NCBI GenBank assembly: GCA_044340485.1
Contig: JBIITN010000003.1
Span: forward strand, 1 to 64,000
DNA from: UBA2093 sp044340485
GTDB lineage: Bacteria > Actinomycetota > Acidimicrobiia > Acidimicrobiales > Ilumatobacteraceae
Length of the DNA: 64,000 nucleotides
Direction of reading: 5' to 3'
Positions within the stretch are counted from its first letter, which is position 1; each line of letters begins with the position of its first letter. Both the position numbers and the translations under genes were made by a program. The notes beneath the pieces were generated by a model. It was given only the letters and a program-made list of their open reading frames with translations. It was not told the origin of the DNA and did not search any database. Below are positions 8,454-17,374 of the stretch, piece after piece.

Positions 8454-9226
8454 TGAGTTTTCAAATTGAGGCTCCCGCAAAGTTGACGCTGTCTCTTCGA
8501 ATCACAGGTGTACGAGACGATGGATTTCATCTGATCGACGCGGAGATGGTCTCGCTACATCTATGCGACATCATCACTGTCACCCCATCTGACACTTCCT
8601 CACTCACGATCACAGGACCACACGCAGCGGGCATCTCGACAGGCCCCGACAACTTGGTGATGCGCGCTCTCTCTCTTGCGTCTCGAACGGCACAAGTGGA
8701 GATCGAAAAAAACATTCCTGCTGGTGGTGGTCTCGGTGGCGGTTCCACAGATGCGGCTGCAATTTTGCGTTGGGCCAAGTTCAATGACCTTGCCCGCGCT
8801 GCCACTATTGGCGCCGACATTCCGTTTTGCATGGTTGGCGGACGAGCACAAGTCGCTGGTATCGGGGAAACGATCACGGCGTTGCCGCATCAACATCGTG
8901 ACATCACGTTGATCATTCCGCCCATCCATGTTTCAACGCCAGCGGTGTATCGCAAGTGGGACGAGATGGGCGGTCCACGCGGAGAATCGGGCAATGATCT
9001 CGAACCTGCTGCCCTCGAAGTCGAGCCTCAACTGGGAAAATGGAAGCAGATCATCACCACGACATGTGGCCAGACACCGATTCTCGCCGGCTCTGGCGCG
9101 ACATGGTTCGTCGCAGGTCATCAACAGAGTCTGATTACAGAAACTGCTGAAAACACGCTGAAAAACGCCACTGTTGTGTTCACATCAACTCGAGAAGATG
9201 CGGGCTCTATTTCGGTTGAGCCGTAA
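8453..9226 (+). CDS. ispE: 4-diphosphocytidyl-2-C-methyl-D-erythritol kinase
   Basis: GHMP-family kinase of the MEP isoprenoid pathway; it phosphorylates CDP-methylerythritol at O2. The N-terminus APAKLTLSLRITGVRDDGFH and the glycine-rich ATP loop PAGGGLGGGSTDAAA are clear, and the C-terminal GSGATWF matches the third GHMP motif. The protein has 257 residues, about 25–30 shorter than enterobacterial IspE, mostly in the loop regions. ATG 8453 overlaps the rsmA stop (TGATG). Together with dxs at 55272 it shows that the organism uses the MEP route. Confidence 0.94.
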   Translation: MSFQIEAPAKLTLSLRITGVRDDGFHLIDAEMVSLHLCDIITVTPSDTSSLTITGPHAAGISTGPDNLVMRALSLASRTAQVEIEKNIPAGGGLGGGSTDAAAILRWAKFNDLARAATIGADIPFCMVGGRAQVAGIGETITALPHQHRDITLIIPPIHVSTPAVYRKWDEMGGPRGESGNDLEPAALEVEPQLGKWKQIITTTCGQTPILAGSGATWFVAGHQQSLITETAENTLKNATVVFTSTREDAGSISVEP

Positions 9227-9234
9227 CCGCATCT

Positions 9235-9327
9235 CTACTTGCGACGCTGATGACGCGTGCGACGGAGCATCTTTTTGTGCTTCTTCTTCCGCATGCGCTT
9301 GCGACGCTTTTTGACCAACGAACCCAT
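9235..9327 (-). CDS. Small ribosomal subunit protein bS22
   Basis: A 30-residue, almost entirely basic protein on the complement: it begins MGSLVKKRRKRMRKKKHKK and ends RRTRHQRRK. It closely resembles the 33-residue mycobacterial bS22 (first seen in M. smegmatis ribosome structures near the decoding centre). The match covers the whole length, so the call is good despite the size. A TAGGTT box lies ten bases before the ATG (9338–9343, complement), with no Shine-Dalgarno. It lies opposite to ispE and glmU, eight bases after the ispE stop. Confidence 0.85.
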   Translation of the reverse strand: MGSLVKKRRKRMRKKKHKKMLRRTRHQRRK

Positions 9328-9391
9328 AAGACAGAAGAACCTATCGTCATGGGAGCAAAATTGCGAAAACGAGATATCGTGTGGAAGACGC

Positions 9392-9466
9392 TCCGGGGTC
9401 GTTCAATTGGCAGGACAGCGGGTTTTGGTCCCGTTAATAGGGGTTCGAGTCCTCTCCCCGGAACCA
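9392..9466 (+). tRNA. tRNA-Gln (anticodon TTG)
   Basis: A full cloverleaf of 75 nt with encoded CCA. The acceptor TCCGGGG (9392–9398) pairs with CCCCGGA (9456–9462), followed by discriminator A and CCA. The anticodon stem GCGGG/CCCGT closes the loop TTTTGGT, giving anticodon TTG; the T arm has the normal GGTTCGAGTCC. It lies 21 bp before glmU. Confidence 0.95.
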
Positions 9467-9487
9467 CATGATTGGTAGACATACTCC

Positions 9488-10570
9488 ATGCACGTGAACG
9501 CAATTGTCCTTGCCGCAGGCGAAGGAACCCGGATGCGTTCCACACGACCTAAGCCACTTCATCGTATTTGTGGTCGCTCAATGGTTATGCATGTCATACA
9601 CGCACTTGAAGGCCTCACATTGCAACAAACAGTTGTGGTCGTGGGCCATGGTGCTGAACGCGTCACAAAAAGCGTGCAAGAAGAAGCACCCACGTGGGCC
9701 GCAGTGACATTCACCGAACAACTCGTGCAACGTGGAACCGGAGATGCCGCAATGGTCGGACTTCGCGCATGCGGAGAAGAACGACTCGATGACGCATCAA
9801 CAGTTCTTATCCTTCCGGGTGACACGCCTCTGATCCGTGCCGAGACCATTCGCCAATTAGTGAATCTTCATGAATCATCGGGCAACGCTGCCACTGTGTT
9901 GTCCACCCATGTTGCAGACCCCACGGGCTACGGACGAATCCTTCACGCCAAAGATGGGCGTGTTACGCGCATCGTCGAACACAAAGATGCAAGTGACGAC
10001 GAGCAAATGATCACTGAGATCAACACTGGTATTTACGCAATTCGACGTGACGTGCTCGGGCCAGCACTACGGCGCATCGGCAATAACAATTCCCAAGCCG
10101 AGTACTACCTCACAGATGTCATCGAAGTTCTCGCTGAAATGGGCCACACTGTTCAATCACTTGAAGCGCCATACAGTGAAACTGCAGGCGTCAACGACAG
10201 GTTGCAATTGGCTCTTGCAGAACGTGAACTACGCGCCCGCGTCAACCAGCAGTGGTTGCTCTCTGGTGTCACAATGCTCGATCCCGCCCAGGCATTCATC
10301 GATGTGACGGTTCGCATCGGACAAGATGTCACGCTGTTTCCTGGGGTCATTCTCCAAGGAGACACTGTGATTGGTGATAGCTGTGAGATTGGTCCGGGTT
10401 GTCACATTGTCGACTCAGTCGTGGGAGATCGTGCCACCATTCACTCGTCTCGGGTGGAAGATGCTGAGATTGGGGCCGACGCAGTTGTCGGACCTTTTGC
10501 ATCTCTTGAGCCTGGAGCGTCTGTCGCCAATGGCCAGAGAACCGGCGCGTTCTACACTGGACGCTCATGA
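9488..10570 (+). CDS. glmU: GlmU-type N-acetylglucosamine-1-P uridylyltransferase, acetyltransferase domain truncated
   Basis: The N-terminal 230 residues are a complete pyrophosphorylase: LAAGEGTRMRSTRPKPLH, LPGDTPL, GYGRI, EINTGIY and the AEYYLTD signature of GlmU. It would make UDP-GlcNAc for the cell wall. A left-handed beta-helix follows (IDVTVRIGQDVTLFPGV onward) but the protein stops at residue 360, whereas bifunctional GlmU has about 450–490. The missing part holds the acetyl-CoA site and the catalytic His/Lys/Asn residues of glucosamine-1-phosphate acetylation. The TGA overlaps the prs ATG (ATGA), so there is no room for a simple frameshifted tail. The uridylyltransferase call is firm; acetylation must be done elsewhere or the precursor differs. 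Confidence 0.85.
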   Translation: MHVNAIVLAAGEGTRMRSTRPKPLHRICGRSMVMHVIHALEGLTLQQTVVVVGHGAERVTKSVQEEAPTWAAVTFTEQLVQRGTGDAAMVGLRACGEERLDDASTVLILPGDTPLIRAETIRQLVNLHESSGNAATVLSTHVADPTGYGRILHAKDGRVTRIVEHKDASDDEQMITEINTGIYAIRRDVLGPALRRIGNNNSQAEYYLTDVIEVLAEMGHTVQSLEAPYSETAGVNDRLQLALAERELRARVNQQWLLSGVTMLDPAQAFIDVTVRIGQDVTLFPGVILQGDTVIGDSCEIGPGCHIVDSVVGDRATIHSSRVEDAEIGADAVVGPFASLEPGASVANGQRTGAFYTGRS

Positions 10571-11574
10571 GCAAAGCGTCAATGGAGAAGGTCACAACAA
10601 AGCGACTCTCCCTTTTTTCAGGACGCACTCACCCACAGTTAGCAAAAGAAGTTGCCGACCACCTCGGAATAGAACTTGGTGACGCAAACCTTGTCGAGTT
10701 TGCTAACGGAGAAATTCGTCCGCGCTTCGCCGACAGCATTCGTGGTGGCGATGTGTTTGTCATGCAAACACATCATGGCTTCAACGGTCAGTCAATTAAT
10801 GACTCGATCATGGAACAACTCATCATGATCGACGCTGCACACCGTGCATCTGCAAAACGCATTACGGCGGTGTGTCCGTTTTATGGATACGCACGCCAAG
10901 ACCGTAAAGCCGAAGGACGCGAACCGATCACTGCTCGCCTCATTGCCGACATGTTCAAAGCGGCCGGCGCAACGCGCATGGTCTCGATCGACTTGCACAG
11001 CGGACAGATTCAGGGGTTTTTCGATGGTCCGGTTGATCACCTCACCGCTCTTCCCGTTCTTGAAGAGTACGTGCGCCAACACACCACCAATGACATTGTG
11101 ATCGTGTCGCCAGATGCTGGCCGAGTCAAAGTTGCCGAACGATTTGCACAGCACCTTGCTGACCGCAATGCCGACGTTGCATTTATTAATAAGCGTCGAC
11201 CGAAAGGCACGGCAAACGTTGCTGAGGCAAAAGAAGTGATCGGTGACGTTGAAGGTCGTCTCTGTATCATCACCGACGACATGATCGATACAGGTGGAAC
11301 CATGGTCTCTGCGGCTGAGTTGCTCCTCCAACGTGGCGCCAAAGAAGTGTGGGCAATGGCAACCCATGGCGTGTTGTCTGGGCCCGCGATTGAACGACTC
11401 AATAATTCGCCGTTCACGCGCATCGTTTTGACCAACACGTTGCCGCTGACTGCGGCCCAAAAAATTGACCGCATCGAGGTTCTCTCGGTCGCCAAAATTA
11501 TTGCCGATGCCTTGTCAGCGGTGTTTGACGAAACCAGCGTCAGTGAGTTGTTTGGCGGAGAAAACCAGTCCTAA
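10567..11574 (+). CDS. prs: Ribose-phosphate pyrophosphokinase (PRPP synthase)
   Basis: Class I PRPP synthase making phosphoribosyl pyrophosphate from ribose 5-phosphate and ATP, feeding purine, pyrimidine, His and Trp synthesis. The 335-residue chain has SGRTHPQLAKEVA, the flexible-loop region YARQDRK, SIDLHSGQIQGFF and the PRPP loop TDDMIDTGGT. The ATG overlaps the glmU stop. The glmU–prs–rplY–pth order is the same as in mycobacteria. Confidence 0.96.
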   Translation: MSKASMEKVTTKRLSLFSGRTHPQLAKEVADHLGIELGDANLVEFANGEIRPRFADSIRGGDVFVMQTHHGFNGQSINDSIMEQLIMIDAAHRASAKRITAVCPFYGYARQDRKAEGREPITARLIADMFKAAGATRMVSIDLHSGQIQGFFDGPVDHLTALPVLEEYVRQHTTNDIVIVSPDAGRVKVAERFAQHLADRNADVAFINKRRPKGTANVAEAKEVIGDVEGRLCIITDDMIDTGGTMVSAAELLLQRGAKEVWAMATHGVLSGPAIERLNNSPFTRIVLTNTLPLTAAQKIDRIEVLSVAKIIADALSAVFDETSVSELFGGENQS

Positions 11575-11650
11575 AGCCCTACCTCATGGCCAAATGTATT
11601 GGCGGGCAATCACCAAAAAGTCTCTGGTGGGAGATACGAACTTGTCCCCC

Positions 11651-11656
11651 TAGACT
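11651..11656 (+). promoter_or_regulatory. Putative -10 box of leaderless rplY
   Basis: TAGACT ends eight bases before the GTG start at 11665. It argues for this start over upstream in-frame codons from 11599. Confidence 0.5.
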
Positions 11657-11664
11657 CGAAAGCC

Positions 11665-12315
11665 GTGTCCAGCACCGCTTCTCTTTCTGTCTCTTTAGGC
11701 CGCGCCACCGGTAGCGGCGCGTCGCGTCGTCTTCGCGCACAGGACCACATTCCAGCTGTCTTGTACGGCCATGGAATGGAACCTGTCACTGTTTCTGTTG
11801 CACGGCGAGATCTTCGCGTTGCACTCTCTGGACCTGCTGGTGTGAACACCATCTTGACCCTCGACGTTGCAGGCAAGAGCTACCCCGCCATCGTGAAAGA
11901 GTTGCAACGTCATCCAGTGCGTCGCACCGTCAGCCACGTCGACTTCTTACAGATTGACCTCTCAGAGGAAATCACTGTGTCAGTTCCTGTTCGCCTCGAA
12001 GGAACAGCAAAGGCAGTTGTTGCAAACGGCGGACTCGTCGACCCAGCCGTTGACAGCATTGAGTTGCGTTGTACGCCTGCAAACATGCCAAACGAAATTG
12101 TTATTGACATCACCGATATGACGGTTGAAACGGTGATTCACTTGAAAGACGTTGCGTTGCCGGCAGGAACCACCGCAGTTGGTGACCCCGATCTTCTTAT
12201 TGTTACCGTCCTCACCTTGCGTCAGGACACTGCAGCACCTGCTGGCGAAGGCGAAGCCGCAACCGCAGCCGGAGCCGAAGAGGCACCTGCAGCATCTGAC
12301 GAATCCGCAAGCTGA
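11665..12315 (+). CDS. rplY: Large ribosomal subunit protein bL25 (CTC form)
   Basis: A 216-residue bL25 of the long Ctc type that binds 5S rRNA. The N-terminal RNA-binding barrel has RRLRAQDHIPAVLYG and the HPVRRTVSHVDFLQIDL hinge, then the Ctc beta domain (VPVRLEGTAKAV…ELRCTPANMPNEI), and an acidic Ala/Glu-rich tail after about residue 190. GTG 11665 is selected because a TAGACT box precedes it by eight bases and the homologous region begins shortly after; the frame is open upstream to 11599. It lies 90 bp from prs. Confidence 0.92.
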   Translation: MSSTASLSVSLGRATGSGASRRLRAQDHIPAVLYGHGMEPVTVSVARRDLRVALSGPAGVNTILTLDVAGKSYPAIVKELQRHPVRRTVSHVDFLQIDLSEEITVSVPVRLEGTAKAVVANGGLVDPAVDSIELRCTPANMPNEIVIDITDMTVETVIHLKDVALPAGTTAVGDPDLLIVTVLTLRQDTAAPAGEGEAATAAGAEEAPAASDESAS

Positions 12316-12335
12316 CGCTCCATTAGCGTCGTGCG

Positions 12336-12974
12336 GTGATGGCGTTTCGTCGCAACTCTTCTTCCGCGTCGGCTCAAGAGTCGCATCGTGACATGCAACG
12401 AATCATTGTTGTTGGTCTTGGTAATCCTGGGAAAAAGTACGAGCGAACTCGCCACAATGTTGGACAGGAAGCAATCGATGTTCTTGCCGCCCGTCATAAC
12501 GTGTCATTAAAAATTGGACGAGACAAAGCGCTTGTTGCAGAGTGTCGCATCAAAGAGGTGTCAGTCGTTCTTGCCGTGCCCACTACATACATGAATGATT
12601 CAGGTGAAGCAGTTGGCCCGCTTGCACGCCGATACAAAGTGTCAGACCCATCTCGCATCATTGTTCTGCACGATGAATTAGACCTAGAACCGGGAATTGT
12701 GAAAATAAAAGTCGGTGGTGGGCTTGCCGGACACAATGGATTACGTTCCATTTCACAACATTTGAAAACAGATGACTACGTGCGTGTACGCATTGGCGTA
12801 GGAAAGCCGCAGTCAAAAGAACACGGTGCCGACCACGTGCTTGCAAAAGTAAGCACTTCTGATCGACAAGTGCTTGTTGAAGCAATTGAATTAGCTGCCA
12901 CCGCCGTGGAAGAGATTTTGTCAGTTGGTATCTCTGACGCGATGCTGCGTATTCATTCGCAACAAAAACCGTAG
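12336..12974 (+). CDS. pth: Peptidyl-tRNA hydrolase
   Basis: Releases tRNA from prematurely dropped peptidyl-tRNA. The family core GLGNPGKKYERTRHNVG begins at about residue 27, followed by TYMNDSGEAVGPL, the catalytic-region HDELDLEPG and GGGLAGHNGLRSI. The asparagine and histidine of the active site are present. A TAGCGT box (12324–12329) lies six bases before GTG 12336 and nine before ATG 12339, supporting one of these rather than the internal ATG at 12393. The N-terminal extension of about 20 Ser/Arg-rich residues is unusual. It stands between rplY and mfd as in other actinobacteria. Confidence 0.94.
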   Translation: MMAFRRNSSSASAQESHRDMQRIIVVGLGNPGKKYERTRHNVGQEAIDVLAARHNVSLKIGRDKALVAECRIKEVSVVLAVPTTYMNDSGEAVGPLARRYKVSDPSRIIVLHDELDLEPGIVKIKVGGGLAGHNGLRSISQHLKTDDYVRVRIGVGKPQSKEHGADHVLAKVSTSDRQVLVEAIELAATAVEEILSVGISDAMLRIHSQQKP

Positions 12975-12982
12975 GTGCGAAT

Positions 12983-15900
12983 ATGACTACGTCACCTGTT
13001 GCGCCGTTGCCTGATGTCGCCACTGCGCCACTACTTGATGTCGCCGTTGCGTTGAGCGCTGACAGTGCGTTTGCTCGCATTGCTGGCAAACACAATGCGG
13101 TTGTAGCTATACCCGAGATTGCGCGCGCTGTGGCAGTGAGCGCCTTGGCTCATGTTCAAGAGCGACGACCAATCATCATCGCCACGCCTACCGGCACGGT
13201 TGCTCAACAATTATTTGATGATCTCTCAAGTTTTTTCGATGCCCGTGAAATTGCGTTTTTCCCAGCGTGGGAAACACTCCCATTTGAAAGAGTGAGCCCC
13301 GGCATTGAGACAATGAGCCGTCGCGTTGAGACCATGTGGCGTCTCATCAACGATGATCATGCGCCACAGATAGTAGTAACCCCAGTGCGCGCACTGTCGC
13401 AGAAACTCTCACCATCACTTCACTCATTCACTCCGATCTCTATTTCTGTCTCGTCGGCAATCGACATCGAAAAAATCACGCAACAACTTGCCGCGTTCGG
13501 GTATCGACGCGAAACAATTGTTGAACATCGTGGTGAATTTGCTCGACGCGGATCGATTATCGATGTATTCCCTGGCAATGCCGATGAGCCCATACGTATC
13601 GACATGTGGGGTGATGAAGTAGATCGCCTCACTACATTCAATATTGACGACCAACGCAGTACAACTGAATTATCTGATGTCACTGTCTTTCCCGTGCGCG
13701 AGGTATTGATAGACGAAAGAATTCAACACCGAGCTCGAGCGCTGATTGAAAGTGAACCATGGGGGCGCGAGCAATGGGAACGTCTCGCAGAGGGTCAATT
13801 ATTTGATGGCATGGAGAGTTGGCTCCCCTGGCTCGTCGAAAAAGATGACCTGTTAACCGATGTGTTGCCAAAAGACGCATTGCTTATATTCGTGGAACCT
13901 CGACGCATGATGGATCGTGCACGCGACATCTTGGCCGAAGAAGATGACCTTGCTCGTGCTCTTGCAACGACGTGGGCGCGTGATCAATCCGTAGAGTTTC
14001 CACGTCTGCACACCGAACCGGAACGATTGTTGAGCGATGCCTCGTCAATTACCACTGTGTCGATTACCTCAACAGCCGACAACGATGCTGCTCCCGCTGT
14101 TGCTGCGAGCAGTTGGGGGCCAATGGTCTCTGACCCTGATGCGCTCACGCGAAATGTTTCGCAACTTCTGGCAGACGATTGGAGTGTTCTCGTTACCGCA
14201 GAAACTCCCGAAGCGCTTTCTCGTATTACATCTCTTTTCAGCGATCGTGGACTTGATATTCCCATTGTTGACACTTCCGGGCTTTCTCCCCTGCCACCGG
14301 ACAGCTCTCACACATTGAGTCGCCCCGGAGCACGCGCAACGATTGCGCCACTCGCTCACGGCATGTCACTTCCAAGTGCCAAAGTCGCAATTGTTACTGA
14401 AGGTGACATCAGCGGACGTCGTCGGACTCGATCATTTAGACGTCGCAGCTCGCGGTCATCAGCAGCTCTCTTTGAAAATCTTCAACCGGGCAACTTCATC
14501 GTTCACGCTCATCACGGAGTAGGCCTATATGAGGGGATGGTGAAACGTTCAATTGGTGGAGTTGAGCGTGATTACTTATTGCTCTCATACAAAGGTGGCG
14601 ACAAGCTGTATGTGCCCACCGATCAAATTGACACGGTCCGTCAATACATCGGTGGTGAAACCCCCACGTTGCATCGACTCGGCGGAAGCGATTTCGCCCG
14701 CACTAAATCGCGAGTGCGTTCTGCTGTTCGTGAAGTTGCCCAAGAACTCGTCGTGCTGTATCAAAAACGTGTGAATGTGAAAGGTCACGTGTTTGCACCT
14801 GACACGCCGTGGCAGCAGGAAATGGAACAGCGGTTTCCATTTATTGAAACTGCTGATCAACTTCGCGCAATACGAGACATCAAACATGACATGGAACAAG
14901 AAGTACCGATGGATCGTTTGTTGTGTGGAGATGTGGGATTTGGAAAAACAGAAGTTGCGATTCGATCCGCCTTCAAAGCAATCCAAGAGGGAAAGCAAGT
15001 GGCTGTACTTGTGCCCACAACACTGCTCGCCACTCAACATGGCAACACTTTCACAGATCGATTTGCCGGTTATCCCATACGGGTTGAAGTGCTGTCTCGC
15101 TTTCTGACTGCAAGTGAGGCGAAGAAAGTAATCGCCGGTATTACAAGTGGAGAGGTTGATTGCGTTATTGGTACGCATCGACTGTTACAAGACAATGTCA
15201 AATTCAAAGATCTAGGTCTACTGATTGTCGATGAAGAGCAACGATTCGGTGTGCAACACAAAGAAGCAATGAAACGTATGCGCACCAACGTGGATGTCCT
15301 CACAATGTCTGCGACTCCTATTCCGCGCACACTGGAGATGAGCCTTGTCGGCATTCGTGACATGTCGCTGTTGCAGACTCCACCAGCAGATCGCCAGCCG
15401 ATTCTCACCTACGTCGGCGAGGACAACGACAAAGTTGCCGCCGAAGCAATCCGCCGAGAACTACTCCGCGAAGGTCAAGTGTTTTGGGTACACAATCGCG
15501 TCGCTTCCATCGACGACCGCGCACAATACATTCGTGAACTGGTGCCTGAAGCTCGAGTTGCAGTGGCCCATGGTCAGATGGACGAGGCAGCACTCGAACA
15601 AGTTGTGGTCGACTTCTGGGAGCGCAACTACGACGTGTTGGTGTGCACAACCATTATCGAAAGTGGCATCGACATGCCTACGGTCAACACTCTTGTAGTT
15701 GAACGCGCCGACCTCCTTGGACTGGGACAGTTGCATCAGCTGCGCGGGCGTGTTGGCCGAAGTGACCACCGCGCATACGCCTACCTGTTTCATCCCGCCG
15801 ACCAGACACTCACCGAAGAGGCATACGAACGTCTACGCACAATCGGAGAAGCAACCGAACTTGGTAGCGGTTTCAAGATCGCGATGCGTGATTTGGAAAT

Positions 15901-16462
15901 ACGTGGTGCCGGCAACTTGCTCGGTGAATCGCAAAGCGGTCATATCGCAGCTGTTGGATATGACCTGTATTGCCAAATGGTCACCGAAGCGGTCGCAGAA
16001 ATGAAAGGCGAGGAATCGCAAACGCCAGAAGAAATAAAGATTGACATCCCAGTTGATGCTTTCTTGCCAGAGACATACGTCCCTACCGCCGAACTGCGGC
16101 TCGAGGCATACAGACGTCTTGGCTCCGTTACATCGCTTGCTCAAGTTGCCGACATCTCCCAGGAATGGATCGACCGATTTGGCCCGCTTCCTGAACCCGC
16201 GCAAGCGTTGTTGCACATCGGATCGTTGCGCGCTTTGTGCCACCAACATGCAATACGCGAAATAGTCAGTTCCGGTCGAGATATTCGAATTGCCCCAGTT
16301 GATCTTCGTGCAAGCCAGGAAATGACATTGCGACGTTTGGCACCCGGATACGCCCATCGCAGTGCAACACGCCAATTATCAGTGCCTGTTCCCCGCAAAG
16401 GAAACATCGTTGAACACCTTGCAATGCTGATCAACGAGCTATTTGGCACAGACGACCAGTAG
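12983..16462 (+). CDS. mfd: Transcription-repair coupling factor Mfd
   Basis: A 1159-residue SF2 translocase that removes stalled RNA polymerase from DNA lesions and recruits UvrA. In order: UvrB-like N-terminal module (FFPAWETLPFERVSPG; RRGSIIDVFPG), CarD-like RNA-polymerase-interacting domain (about 490–560, VHAHHGVGLYEGM), helicase with Walker A GDVGFGKTE near residue 648 and DEEQRFG near 750, SATPIPRTLEMSL, the RecG-like LHQLRGRVGRS and the C-terminal TRCF domain (ETYVPTAELRLEAYRRL). All motor motifs look intact. It starts eight bases after pth and its stop codon contributes to a promoter-like box for the next gene. Confidence 0.97.
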   Translation: MTTSPVAPLPDVATAPLLDVAVALSADSAFARIAGKHNAVVAIPEIARAVAVSALAHVQERRPIIIATPTGTVAQQLFDDLSSFFDAREIAFFPAWETLPFERVSPGIETMSRRVETMWRLINDDHAPQIVVTPVRALSQKLSPSLHSFTPISISVSSAIDIEKITQQLAAFGYRRETIVEHRGEFARRGSIIDVFPGNADEPIRIDMWGDEVDRLTTFNIDDQRSTTELSDVTVFPVREVLIDERIQHRARALIESEPWGREQWERLAEGQLFDGMESWLPWLVEKDDLLTDVLPKDALLIFVEPRRMMDRARDILAEEDDLARALATTWARDQSVEFPRLHTEPERLLSDASSITTVSITSTADNDAAPAVAASSWGPMVSDPDALTRNVSQLLADDWSVLVTAETPEALSRITSLFSDRGLDIPIVDTSGLSPLPPDSSHTLSRPGARATIAPLAHGMSLPSAKVAIVTEGDISGRRRTRSFRRRSSRSSAALFENLQPGNFIVHAHHGVGLYEGMVKRSIGGVERDYLLLSYKGGDKLYVPTDQIDTVRQYIGGETPTLHRLGGSDFARTKSRVRSAVREVAQELVVLYQKRVNVKGHVFAPDTPWQQEMEQRFPFIETADQLRAIRDIKHDMEQEVPMDRLLCGDVGFGKTEVAIRSAFKAIQEGKQVAVLVPTTLLATQHGNTFTDRFAGYPIRVEVLSRFLTASEAKKVIAGITSGEVDCVIGTHRLLQDNVKFKDLGLLIVDEEQRFGVQHKEAMKRMRTNVDVLTMSATPIPRTLEMSLVGIRDMSLLQTPPADRQPILTYVGEDNDKVAAEAIRRELLREGQVFWVHNRVASIDDRAQYIRELVPEARVAVAHGQMDEAALEQVVVDFWERNYDVLVCTTIIESGIDMPTVNTLVVERADLLGLGQLHQLRGRVGRSDHRAYAYLFHPADQTLTEEAYERLRTIGEATELGSGFKIAMRDLEIRGAGNLLGESQSGHIAAVGYDLYCQMVTEAVAEMKGEESQTPEEIKIDIPVDAFLPETYVPTAELRLEAYRRLGSVTSLAQVADISQEWIDRFGPLPEPAQALLHIGSLRALCHQHAIREIVSSGRDIRIAPVDLRASQEMTLRRLAPGYAHRSATRQLSVPVPRKGNIVEHLAMLINELFGTDDQ

Positions 16463-16471
16463 TGTTTTGTC

Positions 16472-17374
16472 GTGATTTTTCGACGACTTGCTGTATCCGT
16501 TGTCGCCGTTATGGCACTTGCATCATGTGGGGTTGTTCCATCAGCAAAAGATGCATTCTCTGTTGGCGATGAGTCATGGTCCCGAGAAAAGTTCAATGCG
16601 TTTTTGTCGGAGCTCATCAAAGCTGAACAGATCGCCGCGTTTGGTGGAGGCGTAAGTGGCGAAGACGCGCGCGGCGTTGCCACCGTTCTCATTCGCCAAG
16701 AAGCAACCAACGTGTTTCTCGAATCTCAAGGTGAGTCGATCACTGATGCCGACCGTGCCACACTACTCGCCGACGTCACCGAGGACGACCCGTTCAACAG
16801 CTATTCCGAAACATTGCAAAATGTGTTACTCCAAATCAACGCCTCACGAAGTGCACTATCGCGAGTAAAGATGCCTTCTTCAGATGCACTGAAGTCGCTA
16901 TACAACACGTTGCCTGCGCATGCTGGCGTCTTGTGCATTTCGCACCTCGTTGTAGAAACGCGCGATGAGGCTCTTCGTGGTTTGCGTCGTATTAAAAATG
17001 GTGAAGAGTTTGCAGCGGTTGCAAAAGACATGTCTATCGAACCAGCAGCGATACAAACAGGTGGGGCACTTGCAAACCCTGCAGACAATAATCCCTGCTT
17101 CACGTTGGAGGGCATTCGTCAAGAAGGTTTCGACCCGCTGTTTGTTGCCGGTGCTATGTCAGCTCGCGCTGGCATTCCAACAGGTCCTATCAAATCCTCG
17201 TTCGGTTACCACGTAATCGTGAACGCTCCTTGGAATGACGTATCCGATGCGGTCACCGTATTAGTAGAACAATCACCAGGAACCGTTTTGAATGAAGGAT
17301 TCCTTGTTTCAACTGACATCGCCGTGTCGTCTTCCATTGGTACATGGAGTGCCGTCAACGGTCGACTCGAGTGA
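16472..17374 (+). CDS. Parvulin-type peptidyl-prolyl isomerase lipoprotein (SurA/PrsA-like)
   Basis: A 300-residue protein with a lipoprotein signal (hydrophobic stretch ending in lipobox LASC, Cys about residue 19), a SurA-N-like helical region (residues 30–140), and a PPIC rotamase domain from about 145 (VLCISHLVVETRDEALRGLRR, then GPIKSSFGYHVIV). It probably assists folding of exported proteins outside the membrane. A TAGTGT box (16460–16465), made from the mfd TAG stop, ends six bases before the GTG start. The GTGA overlap couples it to mazG. In mycobacteria a lipoprotein also lies near mazG and eno, but of another family. Confidence 0.82.
   Translation: MIFRRLAVSVVAVMALASCGVVPSAKDAFSVGDESWSREKFNAFLSELIKAEQIAAFGGGVSGEDARGVATVLIRQEATNVFLESQGESITDADRATLLADVTEDDPFNSYSETLQNVLLQINASRSALSRVKMPSSDALKSLYNTLPAHAGVLCISHLVVETRDEALRGLRRIKNGEEFAAVAKDMSIEPAAIQTGGALANPADNNPCFTLEGIRQEGFDPLFVAGAMSARAGIPTGPIKSSFGYHVIVNAPWNDVSDAVTVLVEQSPGTVLNEGFLVSTDIAVSSSIGTWSAVNGRLE

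Noticed and set aside
10571..11000. Frameshifted continuation of glmU (missing acetyltransferase half)
   Set aside because: The downstream sequence is intact prs in the next frame; no left-handed-helix hexapeptides were found in any frame after 10570.
14585..15178. 197-residue open frame opposite mfd
   Set aside because: Lies fully within conserved helicase motifs of mfd and has no recognisable domain.
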